Positions 1-8,345 of a stretch of 64,000 bases of DNA are shown in pieces. This stretch comes from Bradyrhizobium campsiandrae. Its GTDB lineage: Bacteria; Pseudomonadota; Alphaproteobacteria; Rhizobiales; Xanthobacteraceae. The notes below the pieces were generated by a model that saw only the letters and a list, made by a program, of their open reading frames with translations, was not told the DNA's origin and searched no databases. Position 1 is the stretch's first letter, and every line of letters starts with the position of its first letter. Location of the stretch: the NCBI RefSeq assembly GCF_014529705.1, contig NZ_JAANIH010000034.1:26487-90486 (forward strand). The letters are read 5' to 3'. The translations under genes were made by a program, and so were the position numbers.

Positions 1-398
1 CGATTGGCGGTCAGGCCATATTGCAGGTTGATGCCTGCGAGCGCTGCGGGCAGTTGCCGGAGATAGGCGGCCGGAGCGCCAACCTGGCTTGCAAGCTGGC
101 CGAAACTCCAATGAGTCGGCGCGACGGGTTTGTCCGAGCCGGGCAGCATCAGGGCCAACCGCTCGGGATCGCCGCGGCTCGCCTCGACATGAATGAGCGC
201 ACTTTCGACCACGCGCGTGCGGCTGCGGTCCGTGCGATCACGCACCGTGCTTGCCAGTTCGTTGAGCGACAGATAGCGCTGGTCTGCCGGACGAGAAAAC
301 CACTCGGAGGACACCCGGCCGACGCGCTCGCCGCGGCTCACGTCCACCCTGTAACCGCCGCCGGCGTCACGGCGGGCATCAAGAATCTGCATGTTCAT
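1..398 (-). CDS. DUF932 family phage/plasmid-type protein, N-terminal part (truncated by window edge)
   Basis: An open frame runs leftwards from ATG 398 to the window edge without a stop, giving about 132 residues that begin MNMQILDARRD and contain RVSSEWFSRPADQRYLSLNEL. A GGAG ribosome site lies about ten bases upstream (read on the minus strand). The layout matches the N-terminus of DUF932 proteins, which are carried by plasmids, phages and integrative elements; their biochemical role is not established. Its presence fits the mobile character of the left third of the window. The C-terminal domain cannot be checked because the gene leaves the window. Family call is from recognised motif style, moderately sure. 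Confidence 0.7.
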   Translation of the reverse strand, partial: MNMQILDARRDAGGGYRVDVSRGERVGRVSSEWFSRPADQRYLSLNELASTVRDRTDRSRTRVVESALIHVEASRGDPERLALMLPGSDKPVAPTHWSFGQLASQVGAPAAYLRQLPAALAGINLQYGLTAN

Positions 399-561
399 GG
401 GAGCAATCTCCATGACGGGCGCCGGAAGACTCTCCTCCGGCCCTCAACCCGTCATGACCAGATCGGCTCCACTCTTCCTCTCGCTTGGCCCTGCCTCAGC
501 GCCCGCGACGGGTTGCGAAGCGGCCGAGCGAAGTCGCGAACACCGGGTCAGGGATGGACGC

Positions 562-661
562 TTATGCCGTGCTCGGCATAATAGAGAGCGTTTTTAGATT
601 GGCGGCGCGGCACCGAAGCTTCAACGTGCGCCGATGTGAGTGCGCCGGTAATCTAAAAACG
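562..661. repeat. Two palindromes in the gap before the IS91 element
   Basis: Bases 562-581 read TTATGCCGTGCTCGGCATAA, a palindrome with 8-base arms and a TGCT loop. Its half GTGCTCGGCATAAT is identical over 14 bases to part of the terminal inverted repeat of the RIT element at 3216-9794. Immediately after it, CGTTTTTAGATT (589-600) and AATCTAAAAACG (650-661) form a perfect 12-base inverted repeat around about 49 bases. This could be a relic or target of the same recombinase family, or a transcription terminator pair. No gene is seen between 399 and 661. Confidence 0.6.
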
Positions 662-927
662 TGTTGGACGAAGCCGCCTAGCTCGGCGGTGCCGCTATGG
701 AAATTGGATGCTGCTTCCCAGCGGAGAGTCCCGTCGCTGGGCTCCGGGGACATGCTGGATGCGGTCTTTATAGCGAAACATTCTAATCGAGATATGGTCT
801 CCCCATCGGAAAGACCGGCGACGCCTGCGTCTGGAGGGCTCGATGTCGGTGGCGTGACAATAGGACGCCTGCTCTCTGCCTTGGCAGACGGAAAGCACGA
901 TGATCAATGAGTTGAAAAGCACGACCA

Positions 928-2133
928 TCATGAAGTGTCCATAAGAGGTGGGTCTTGTGACGCAACGGGCGCGAGCACCTCGATGCACACCATCTGCCCT
1001 TGACGGCAAAAGGGACACTCCCGCAGGGAAACTCCGGTCAGTTCCTCGACCTTATCGCGATAATCGCGCCCTTCCTTCGGCTTTGCCGGCGTATCGGACT
1101 GCTGCATTCCGAGCAGTTCGCGGCAGCGGGCGAGCTTTTGCTTGCGGTAGCGGTTGCCCATGAAACCGTAATAGCGGATGCGCTGAAATCCCTCGGGTAA
1201 GACATGGACGAGGAAACGCCGGATGAACTCTCCGGCGTCGAGCGTCATCACCTTTTGCCGGTTCTCGTTGCGATAGTCCTTCCACCCGAAGCGTACTTTG
1301 CCATCCTCGATATCGACGATCCGGTTGTTGGTGATTGCCACCCGGTGTGTGTAGCGTCCGACATATTCCAGAACCTGCTCAGCGCCCGCGAAGGGTGGCT
1401 TCGCATAGATCACCCAGTTGACCCGGCGGGCGGGATCCAGATAGCTCCGGAATGCGACGGGATCGCGCAGCCGTTCCAATGCCGAAAAGAATCGCAACTC
1501 GCCGGCATCAAATGCCCTTTGCAGACCTTCGAGGAACAGCCGCCGGAAGAGTCGGGAGAGCACGGCGACTGGTAGGAAGAAGCCGGGACGACACGAAATC
1601 CAGTGGCTTCCGTCCGGCGACAGCCCGCCGCCGGGCACGACGCAATGGAGATGGGGATGATGGCTGAGATTCTGACCCCAGGTGTGGAGCACCGCGAAAA
1701 ACCCGATCTCCGCGCCGAGATGTCGCCGATCGGCAGCGATGGTCCGCAACGTCTCGGCGGCTGCATGGAACAGGATCTTGTAGACCGTGCTGGCATTCTG
1801 GAAGGCAATCGCGGCGATCTCATCGGGAACGGTGAAGACGACATGGAAATACTGGGTATCGAGTAGCTCCTCCCGCCGAGCCTCGATCCATTCCGCTCGG
1901 GCGAGCCACTGGCACTTGGGGCAACTGCGGGAACGGCAGCTGTTATACGCGATCCGTCGTTCGCCACAGCGGTCGCACTGTTCGACATGGCCTCCGAGCG
2001 CCGACGTTCGACAGCGCTCGATGGCAGTCATTGCTGCGCGTCGTTCGATCGATAGTGAGGCCCAGTGCTGCTCTCGCCAGGCAGCACCGTACCGACGGAA
2101 TATATCCGCCACCTCTGGACCTGAGCGGCCCAT
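928..2133 (-). CDS. IS91-family transposase (HUH/Y nuclease)
   Basis: 401 residues. It would initiate rolling-circle transposition by nicking one DNA strand. The N-terminal third has a zinc-binding domain (CDRCG, then CRSRSCPKC, about residues 55-77). The HUH metal motif is visible as HHPHLHCVVPGGG (about 157-169). The conserved tyrosine block is YVGRYTHRVAITNN (about 258-271). A C-terminal CPFCRQG segment follows near residue 377. Length is close to the usual 400 residues of the family and the frame is intact, so the copy may be active. The start at 2133 lies 11 bases downstream of the recombinase stop, suggesting co-transcription. Confidence 0.92.
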   Translation of the reverse strand: MGRSGPEVADIFRRYGAAWREQHWASLSIERRAAMTAIERCRTSALGGHVEQCDRCGERRIAYNSCRSRSCPKCQWLARAEWIEARREELLDTQYFHVVFTVPDEIAAIAFQNASTVYKILFHAAAETLRTIAADRRHLGAEIGFFAVLHTWGQNLSHHPHLHCVVPGGGLSPDGSHWISCRPGFFLPVAVLSRLFRRLFLEGLQRAFDAGELRFFSALERLRDPVAFRSYLDPARRVNWVIYAKPPFAGAEQVLEYVGRYTHRVAITNNRIVDIEDGKVRFGWKDYRNENRQKVMTLDAGEFIRRFLVHVLPEGFQRIRYYGFMGNRYRKQKLARCRELLGMQQSDTPAKPKEGRDYRDKVEELTGVSLRECPFCRQGQMVCIEVLAPVASQDPPLMDTS

Positions 2134-2144
2134 GAGACTGGCCG

Positions 2145-3029
2145 TCAGAAATGTTCGGGCGCTGGCGGCGAGGAAGCCTTGGGGATCGGACGCGGCAGCA
2201 GTTCAAGCGGACTCGTCGCCGCGCAGACCTTGTTGGTAGCGATCCGCAGATATTGAGCGGTCGTTGATAGGCTGCGATGGCCGAGGAGGAGCTGGATGGT
2301 GCGGAGATCGGTTCCAGCTTCGAGCAGGTGCACCGCAAATGCGTGCCGCAGGGAATGAGGTGTTACCGGTTTGGAGAGTTTCGACATCCGATGTGCCTGG
2401 CGGCAGGCAGCATCCACGGCGCTTGTCGATATCGGTTCTCCAACAACGGCCCCGGGAAACATCCATACCCCTGTGGGGCGCACGGCGCGCCAATAGTTCG
2501 TCAGCAGCTCCAGCAACCTGGCTGACAGCATGACGTAGCGGTCTTTCTGTCCCTTGCCCTGCTCGACGCGCAGCACCATGCGCTGGCGGTCGATACCCTC
2601 AGGCTTCAGGCGGGTCGCCTCGGAAATACGCAGGCCGGCGGCATAGCATGTCGTCAGGATCGCGTGGTGTTTGAAACTCTTGATGCATCCAAGGAAGTGC
2701 AGCACCTCCTCGGGGCTGAGAATGACGGCCAGTGTCTTTGGTGCCTTTGGGCACGGAATGACCTGGTCGAAATCCCAATCCAGCCCGAGCGTGACGCGGT
2801 AGAGGAATCGGAGCGCCGCGACGGTCACGTGCACCGAACGTGGTGCCAGCTTCTTCTCGTTCGTCAAATAGACCTGGTAGGCGCGGATATCCTCTGGACC
2901 GAGCAAAGCCGGCGATTTAGCGAAATGCCGGGCGAACTGCGAAATCTGCAGCAGATACGCATCCTGCGTGTGTCGCGACAGGTTGCGCACCTGCATGTCT
3001 TCCATCATGCGTGTTCGAAGCGTGGTCAT
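2145..3029 (-). CDS. Tyrosine recombinase accompanying the IS91 transposase
   Basis: 294 residues from ATG 3029 (MTTLRTRMMEDM). The open frame extends further upstream to 3215, but that part has no recombinase character and the ATG starts the normal SAM-like N-domain. Catalytic residues are visible: AAGLRISEATRL (Arg), QGKGQKDR (Lys), HSLRHAFAVHLLEAG (HxxR), LLGHRSLSTTAQYLR (His and Tyr). It resembles XerC/D-type integrases. IS91 relatives with a second integrase-like gene are known; its exact role in transposition is not settled. No frameshift is seen. Confidence 0.9.
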   Translation of the reverse strand: MTTLRTRMMEDMQVRNLSRHTQDAYLLQISQFARHFAKSPALLGPEDIRAYQVYLTNEKKLAPRSVHVTVAALRFLYRVTLGLDWDFDQVIPCPKAPKTLAVILSPEEVLHFLGCIKSFKHHAILTTCYAAGLRISEATRLKPEGIDRQRMVLRVEQGKGQKDRYVMLSARLLELLTNYWRAVRPTGVWMFPGAVVGEPISTSAVDAACRQAHRMSKLSKPVTPHSLRHAFAVHLLEAGTDLRTIQLLLGHRSLSTTAQYLRIATNKVCAATSPLELLPRPIPKASSPPAPEHF

Positions 3030-3215
3030 AGCGAACTCCTTGACAAGAGGGACGCTGCGCGCGGGCAGCAACACCATCTTGCCAGGGCAAGCGCTTCTGA
3101 AATGCGGTGGAGTACGTCGCCGTGCGAGTGTGCCGGGGGCAGAGACACGGGCTAGCTTCAAGGGGAATCCCCCGCGCTCAACGCAGACACCCTCCCGCGG
3201 AGCGGGTTCGTCCAA

Positions 3216-3272
3216 GGCTCCTTATGCCGAGTGCTTGATTATGCCGAGCACCCGGCTTTATGCGTCGGTTCG
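3216..3272 (+). repeat. RIT1 left terminal inverted repeat
   Basis: Starts GGCTCCTTATGCCGAG and contains two direct copies of TTATGCCGAG (3222 and 3239). It pairs with 9737-9794 on the opposite strand. The arrangement of two spaced recombinase-motif copies in each end suggests binding of two recombinase protomers; that reading is inference. Confidence 0.85.
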
Positions 3273-3373
3273 TCGAGCAATTTCCTGTGCACGGCTCGGG
3301 ATAATCCAGGACCGTTCTCGAATAATCCAAGAGCTTTCCCGGTTGGCCATCCTGGCCGTGGGAGACAACAACA

Positions 3374-4291
3374 ATGCACTTCCAATCCGAGAACGATGCC
3401 AACTCATGGGTGCACAGCTATGATTGCTACTTGCGTGACGTCGCCGGTGTGGCGGCAGCGACACGGACACGATACTGGCGCGTCGTGCGCCGGTTTGTTG
3501 CCGCCTGTTTTGATGACACTGCCCAATGGGCCGCGCCATCGGTTCAGCAGATCACTGGCTTTATTTGCGAGGAAGCGGCATCGAAGAAGGGGTGTGGCCG
3601 CGGCGTGCCGGTGACCGCGGTTCGGTCATTCCTACGGTTTCTAGCTTGGCGCGGCATCGTACCAAGCGGACTCGATCGCGCGATTCCGAGGACCCGACTG
3701 GCGGCGCATGCGAGCTTACCGCGACGCCTATCGGCCGACGACATTTCGCGCTTGCTCGACGCGGTTATGACCAGCAAAGCGCCATGCCGCGATCGGGCAA
3801 TACTGCTTCTGGCCGTGCAGTTGGGGTTGCGCTGCGCCGAGATCATTGCAATGGAGATCGACGACATCGATTGGCGAGCCGGTGTCATTCGCACCCGCGT
3901 TCGCAAGTCACACCGCGAGAGGGCGTTGCCCTTACCTCAGGATGTGGGGACGGCGCTTGCAGCGTATATTGAACAGGAGCGGCCCTCTGGGTTGGGTCGC
4001 GGCTTGTTCATAGGCGTCAACAATCCGCCCAGCCGCCTCAGTAATACCACTGCGATCACCCAGATCGTCAAGCGTAACCTGAGGCGCGCTGGGATTCCGC
4101 TCGGTCGGCTTAGCGGCGCCCATATGCTCCGCCATACGGCTGCGAGCCGATTGATCAACGGCGGCGCAAGCTTCAGCGAGGTTGCCGACCTGCTAGGTCA
4201 CCAACGCCTCCAAACCACTGCCATCTACGCCAAGCTCGACCTCCCCACACTATCGCGCGTCTCGATGCCATGGATCGGAGGTGCACGATGA
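3374..4291 (+). CDS. ritA: Tyrosine recombinase, first gene of RIT1
   Basis: 305 residues from ATG 3374, after AGACAACAACA. An N-terminal SAM-like core-binding domain (about 10-100) is followed by the catalytic domain: VQLGLRCAEIIAM (Arg), VRKSHRERALPLP (Lys region), HMLRHTAASRLINGG (HxxR, about 250) and DLLGHQRLQTTAIYAKLD (His, Tyr about 289). All catalytic positions appear intact. It overlaps the next gene by ATGA, so translation is probably coupled. Being first in a trio of recombinases between inverted repeats identifies it as the RitA-type member. Confidence 0.88.
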   Translation: MHFQSENDANSWVHSYDCYLRDVAGVAAATRTRYWRVVRRFVAACFDDTAQWAAPSVQQITGFICEEAASKKGCGRGVPVTAVRSFLRFLAWRGIVPSGLDRAIPRTRLAAHASLPRRLSADDISRLLDAVMTSKAPCRDRAILLLAVQLGLRCAEIIAMEIDDIDWRAGVIRTRVRKSHRERALPLPQDVGTALAAYIEQERPSGLGRGLFIGVNNPPSRLSNTTAITQIVKRNLRRAGIPLGRLSGAHMLRHTAASRLINGGASFSEVADLLGHQRLQTTAIYAKLDLPTLSRVSMPWIGGAR

Positions 4292-5256
4292 CCGGTCCGC
4301 TGGAATTCGAGCGACACGTCGATGACTATCTGGCGATCCGCAAGGCTGTCGGCCTGACAAACACGAGACATGGGCGTGGGCTACGAGATTTCATCGCTTA
4401 CGCCAAGAACATCGGCGCGACCGATGGGTCTCCAATTCGAGCGGCTACTGCGGTCTCCTGGGCATGGGATCACGCGCCTGCGACGTGCGGCATCAGGGGG
4501 CGAGGCGATCGGCTTATCCTCGTTCGCGGCTTTCTCAATTATCTGGCTGCGATCATTCCGGGAACAGAAGTGCCGGGCTCGCGCGTCATCGCCGCAGGTC
4601 GACGGCGGCGGCCGTATGTGTTCTCCGATGACGAGATGACGACTCTGATAAACTCGGCGAGACAGCAGAACTCGTACGTACCGTTTCGACCAATCGTTCT
4701 GTCAACAATGCTCGGTTTGCTCGGAAGCACCGGGGTCCGCGTAGGCGAAGCGTGTCGTTTGACCATTGCCGACGTGCGCCTCGCCGATGCCCACCCCCAC
4801 CTTCAAATCCTGCAAACGAAGCTCCATAAATCGAGGATTGTGCCGATCCATGCGACTGTTGTTGTGGCCCTACGCGGCTATTTTGAGGAACGACGTGCCC
4901 ACGAGCGTGATACTTGGGGCGATCGACTGTTCGTCAATCGGGATGGCTGTCCGCTCGACGTCCACGATCTTGGACGTTGGTTCACGAGTCTATGCCAGAG
5001 CGTTGGGATCGAGCCGGCGAACCCGCGGGATCGCCGCCCCTGTCTCACCTCGTTTCGCCATACGTTTGCAGTGCGGCGCTTGTGCGAGTGGCACAACGCG
5101 GGATTGGACGTGCAATCGCTACTGCCAACGCTGGCGGTCTATCTTGGTCATGTTGGGCCAGAAAGCTCCTACTGGTATCTCTCCGCCACGCCAGACCTCC
5201 TGAGAGCAGCAGGAGCGCGCTTTACACTCGATCGTTCAGCGGGAGGCGAGGGATGA
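4288..5256 (+). CDS. ritB: Tyrosine recombinase, second gene of RIT1
   Basis: 322 residues from ATG 4288 (MTGPLEFERHVDDY), chosen because it overlaps the first gene's stop as ATGA, as the other trio genes do. Catalytic features: GSTGVRVGEACRL (Arg), QTKLHKSRIVPIH (Lys), TSFRHTFAVRRL (the HxxR block, here SFRH) and a long insert before YLGHVGPESSYWYLSAT (His, Tyr). The insert between HxxR and the last His (CEWHNAGLDVQSLLPTL) is also present in the second gene of RIT2, so it marks the RitB subfamily. The frame is intact. Confidence 0.87.
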   Translation: MTGPLEFERHVDDYLAIRKAVGLTNTRHGRGLRDFIAYAKNIGATDGSPIRAATAVSWAWDHAPATCGIRGRGDRLILVRGFLNYLAAIIPGTEVPGSRVIAAGRRRRPYVFSDDEMTTLINSARQQNSYVPFRPIVLSTMLGLLGSTGVRVGEACRLTIADVRLADAHPHLQILQTKLHKSRIVPIHATVVVALRGYFEERRAHERDTWGDRLFVNRDGCPLDVHDLGRWFTSLCQSVGIEPANPRDRRPCLTSFRHTFAVRRLCEWHNAGLDVQSLLPTLAVYLGHVGPESSYWYLSATPDLLRAAGARFTLDRSAGGEG

Positions 5257-6047
5257 GTGCACCTGTCACTCTTGTTGGTCCGCACCTTCAGCGATTCTTC
5301 GCTGAGCACTTGGCCGTGCACAAACATGCCAGCCCTCGAACAGTGGCCTCTTACCGAGACACCTTCCGTCTCTTGTTGCAGTTTATGCAGGATACGACCG
5401 GGATCGCGCCGACGGCCCTTCCCGTTGCCAAGATCGATGCCGATGCCATCCTCGCGTTCCTGAACCATGTCGAACGCAACCGTCGCTGCAGCGTCCGTTC
5501 TCGCAACGCCAGGCTCGCAGCCCTTCGAGGCTTCTTTCGCTTCGTGTCCCTCCACGACCCGAGTTGTTTGGGAATGGCAACTCGGATCATGGCGATCCCA
5601 AACAAGAGGTTTGAAAAGAAGCTCGTCGGTTTCCTTAGCCGCGCCGAGGTGAAGGCGTTAGTTGCTGCTCTAGACTGTAGCACATGGTCGGGTCGACGCG
5701 ATCACGCATTGCTACTGACTCTCTACAACACAGGGGCCAGAATCTCCGAGATCATTGGGTTACGACGCCGTCAGCTGTATCTCGATGCCGGCCACGCAAA
5801 TATCCAGCTGTTGGGAAAGGGTCGAAAGGAGCGCGTCATCCCGCTCTGGGACGAAACAGCTCGCGTTTTGCGTGGATGGCTTCGCGAGATCGACGACGCG
5901 CCGGATGCAATCATCTTTCCAAGCGCTCGGAGCCAGCTACTGTCACGCGATGGAGCCGACTACATTCTACGCCGAGCTGTCGTCAAAGCGACGGCGTCCT
6001 GTTCAAGTTTAGCGAACAAGTCGGTGTCGCCACACGTCATCCGCCAC
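5253..6047 (+). pseudogene. ritC: Third recombinase gene of RIT1, 5' fragment
   Basis: 265 codons from ATG 5253, overlapping the previous stop as ATGA. Core-binding domain (about 10-110), then YNTGARISEIIGL (Arg), LLGKGRKERVIPL (Lys) and SPHVIRH, the start of HxxR. Homology ends exactly after the codon CAC at 6045-6047; the frame then reads into the RIT2 left repeat and stops at 6110. The missing 70 codons are found in frame at 9486-9695. Joined, the gene would encode 334 residues against 332 for the intact homologue at 8342-9340. The catalytic His/Tyr are lost from this fragment, so it should be inactive. Confidence 0.88.
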
Positions 6048-6077
6048 TATCTACCCCGCCTGACTATGTCGAGTAGC
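6045..6077 (+). repeat. RIT2 left terminal inverted repeat
   Basis: 33 bases including GACTATGTCGAGTAGC, perfectly complementary to 9422-9454. The sequence differs from the RIT1 ends, so the two elements are not copies of each other. Confidence 0.85.
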
Positions 6078-6171
6078 AGGATGATGTCCCACGATTCCAA
6101 GGATTTATAGGATAGCACGTAGAGATAGTTTGTAGCCCTTCCAGCAATCCAGCTTGGAGAGGGAGCAAACA

Positions 6172-7404
6172 GTGAAGTATTTTATCAACGATGAGTTTGC
6201 GTTGTCGCGGCCGCCAGAGGGCCCGGTGGCGAGTTACGTTATTCCGTTTGCCGAATGGCTCGTTGATCGAGGCTACGGTCTTGTTTCTACGAGGAACCAG
6301 GTGCTGATGGCTGCGGGCTTCAGCAAATGGCTCTGGCAAAAGGGGATTGAGCTAGGCGACATAAGTGGAGCCCATCCTGGGCGTTATTTGCTAGACCGAG
6401 CGCAGCGGCCAAAGCTTGGAGATAACGCCGCTCTTCGGAATCTATTGGCTTTTCTACGAAGCCAGAACGCAATCGCCGAAGAGCCTGAAGCCGACCACAA
6501 CCCATCGCCGGTAGAACAACATGTGCTGGCATACAAGCAGTATTTGCAAGACGCGCGTGCGCTGTCTCGTCAAACGATCATAAATTATCGGCCAGTCGTT
6601 CGAGATTTTCTCAACTTCCGCTTCAGTGATGGTGAGGTCTCGCTCACTCAATTGCGCGCCGTCGACGTGACCAATTTCGTGCAAAAGAGGATTTCGCGTC
6701 TCAACATGCGACGCGCCAAAATCATAACCACCGCACTGCGGTCGTTTCTCTCCTATGCGCGGTATCGTGGGGACATCACCTCAGACTTGGCGGCAGCGGT
6801 CCCGATCGTAGCCAACTGGTCGCTTTCGTCTATTCCTCGCGCGATCGGCCGCAACGAGGTGACTCGATTGCTAGCCAGCATCGATCGCGATACCCCCGTC
6901 GGATGCCGCGACTATGCGATGATCCTTGCGTTGGCGCGATTGGGATTACGGTCGAGTGAGGTAGTTTCGCTCGAACTCGACGATATCGATTGGGTCGCCG
7001 GACAGATCCATGTACGTGGCAAGAACGGTCAACGCCACGACCTGCCATTGCCCGCGGATGTTGGCAAGGCGATTGTCGACTACCTGCGGAAGTCGCGTCC
7101 ACGCAATGCCGATCGTCGCGTCTTTTTGCGCGACAAGGCCCCGATCCGGGGCTTCTCCGGTCCGAGCGGACTCGGGTGCGTCATCCGACGTTCGCTCAAA
7201 CGGGCCGGCATCGATTCTCCTACAAAGGGAGCACACCAGTTCCGACATGGGCTTGCCTCAGAGATGCTACGCGGCGGCGCCTCGCTGGGTGAGATCGGTG
7301 AGGTTCTGGGACATCGTCATGTGCAGACAACGGCGATTTACGCCAAAGTCGACCTCGACGCGTTGCGAACATTGGCTTTGCCATGGCCGGGAGAAGCCCA
7401 ATGA
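6172..7404 (+). CDS. ritA: Tyrosine recombinase, first gene of RIT2, with N-terminal extension
   Basis: 410 residues from GTG 6172 (reads VKYFINDEF), chosen because GGAGAGGGAG lies just upstream; a TTG at 6154 would sit on that ribosome site. It has about 105 residues more than the RIT1 homologue. The extra N-terminus (about 1-105) looks like an additional helical domain ahead of the usual core-binding domain (about 115-215). Catalytic parts: ARLGLRSSEVVSL (Arg), RGKNGQRHDLPLP (Lys region), HQFRHGLASEML (HxxR), VLGHRHVQTTAIYAK (His, Tyr). It overlaps the next gene by ATGA. Confidence 0.86.
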   Translation: MKYFINDEFALSRPPEGPVASYVIPFAEWLVDRGYGLVSTRNQVLMAAGFSKWLWQKGIELGDISGAHPGRYLLDRAQRPKLGDNAALRNLLAFLRSQNAIAEEPEADHNPSPVEQHVLAYKQYLQDARALSRQTIINYRPVVRDFLNFRFSDGEVSLTQLRAVDVTNFVQKRISRLNMRRAKIITTALRSFLSYARYRGDITSDLAAAVPIVANWSLSSIPRAIGRNEVTRLLASIDRDTPVGCRDYAMILALARLGLRSSEVVSLELDDIDWVAGQIHVRGKNGQRHDLPLPADVGKAIVDYLRKSRPRNADRRVFLRDKAPIRGFSGPSGLGCVIRRSLKRAGIDSPTKGAHQFRHGLASEMLRGGASLGEIGEVLGHRHVQTTAIYAKVDLDALRTLALPWPGEAQ

Positions 7405-8345
7405 GCACGCTCCGACAGGCTGTTCAGGACTACATCGAGATGCGGCGAGGGCTGGGGTTCAAGCTGCGAGAGGCGGAAAGAGGATTGATCGATTTCGCCG
7501 CCTTCCTGGGGGCTAATGACACGCCATATGTCACGACGGAACTGGCTCTCGCCTGGGCCCAGCGACCGTCCCATGCGCAGCCTTCGTATTGGGCGACACG
7601 GCTCGGCTACATCCGCGGATTTGCCCGCCATCAAACCGCCGCGGATCCGCGGACCCAGATTCCCCCAGACGGTTTGCTACCCTTTCGTCCGAAGCGGGCA
7701 CGGCCTTATCTCTATTCAAAGGACGACGTCCGGCGCCTCCTGTCCGCAGCGCTTGAGATGCCGTGCCGATATACTCGCTGCAAGCTTAGGCCATGGACAT
7801 ATTATTGCCTGTTCGGATTGCTGAGCGTTTCCGGCCTGCGCCTCGGCGAAGCCCGCAACCTCAAGCTTTCGGACATCGATTTCGATGCCGCTGTGCTGAC
7901 GATCCGCGGCACGAAGTTCGGAAAGTCCCGCCTTGTGCCGATGCACGCATCAACCTGCGCAGTGCTCCAGGATTATCTCAAACGCCGCCGACAGCATTGT
8001 ACAGCCCAGGCGGCGTCTCCTTATTTGTTCACTTCCCAGTTGGGCAACCGCCTTGATGTGGGAGACATTCATCGAACATTCTATACTCTGTCTCGCCAGA
8101 TCGGCCTGCGAGGCGCAACTGACAGCCACGGCCCGCGCCTGCATGACATGCGGCACGTGTTCGCGACGAACACGCTGGTGCGTTGGTACGAAGCCGAGCA
8201 AGATCCCGAGCGGCTCTTACCCATTTTGTCCACCTATCTCGGTCACGTCCACGTGGCCGATACCCAATGGTACCTCACCGGTTCACCCGAGCTGATGAAA
8301 GAAGCAATGCGCCGCCTTGAGCGCCGCTGGGAGGATCGGACATGA
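7401..8345 (+). CDS. ritB: Tyrosine recombinase, second gene of RIT2
   Basis: 314 residues from ATG 7401, whose ATGA overlaps the stop of the preceding gene; an earlier in-frame ATG at 7383 is less likely. Catalytic segments: SVSGLRLGEARNL (Arg), GTKFGKSRLVPMH (Lys), HDMRHVFATNTL (HxxR), and after the RitB-type insert, YLGHVHVADTQWYLTGS (His, Tyr). It has the same domain order and insert as the RIT1 second gene but clearly different sequence. It ends overlapping the third gene by ATGA, so all three products are likely made in fixed proportion. Confidence 0.87.
   Translation: MSTLRQAVQDYIEMRRGLGFKLREAERGLIDFAAFLGANDTPYVTTELALAWAQRPSHAQPSYWATRLGYIRGFARHQTAADPRTQIPPDGLLPFRPKRARPYLYSKDDVRRLLSAALEMPCRYTRCKLRPWTYYCLFGLLSVSGLRLGEARNLKLSDIDFDAAVLTIRGTKFGKSRLVPMHASTCAVLQDYLKRRRQHCTAQAASPYLFTSQLGNRLDVGDIHRTFYTLSRQIGLRGATDSHGPRLHDMRHVFATNTLVRWYEAEQDPERLLPILSTYLGHVHVADTQWYLTGSPELMKEAMRRLERRWEDRT

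Larger units (their letters stand above)
664..3215 (-). mobile_element. IS91-family insertion sequence with accessory tyrosine recombinase
   Basis: The element holds two minus-strand genes, a tyrosine recombinase then an IS91-type transposase, 11 bases apart. Proposed ends are inferred from a matching inverted sequence: TTGGACGAAGCCGC at 664-677 and its near copy TTGGACGAACCCGC read on the minus strand from 3215. A small hairpin (CCGCC 674-678 with GGCGG 685-689) sits at the transposase-proximal end, where IS91 elements carry their replication origin. IS91 elements usually lack terminal inverted repeats, so the boundaries are tentative. The right end touches the RIT element exactly at 3215/3216. 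Confidence 0.6.
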
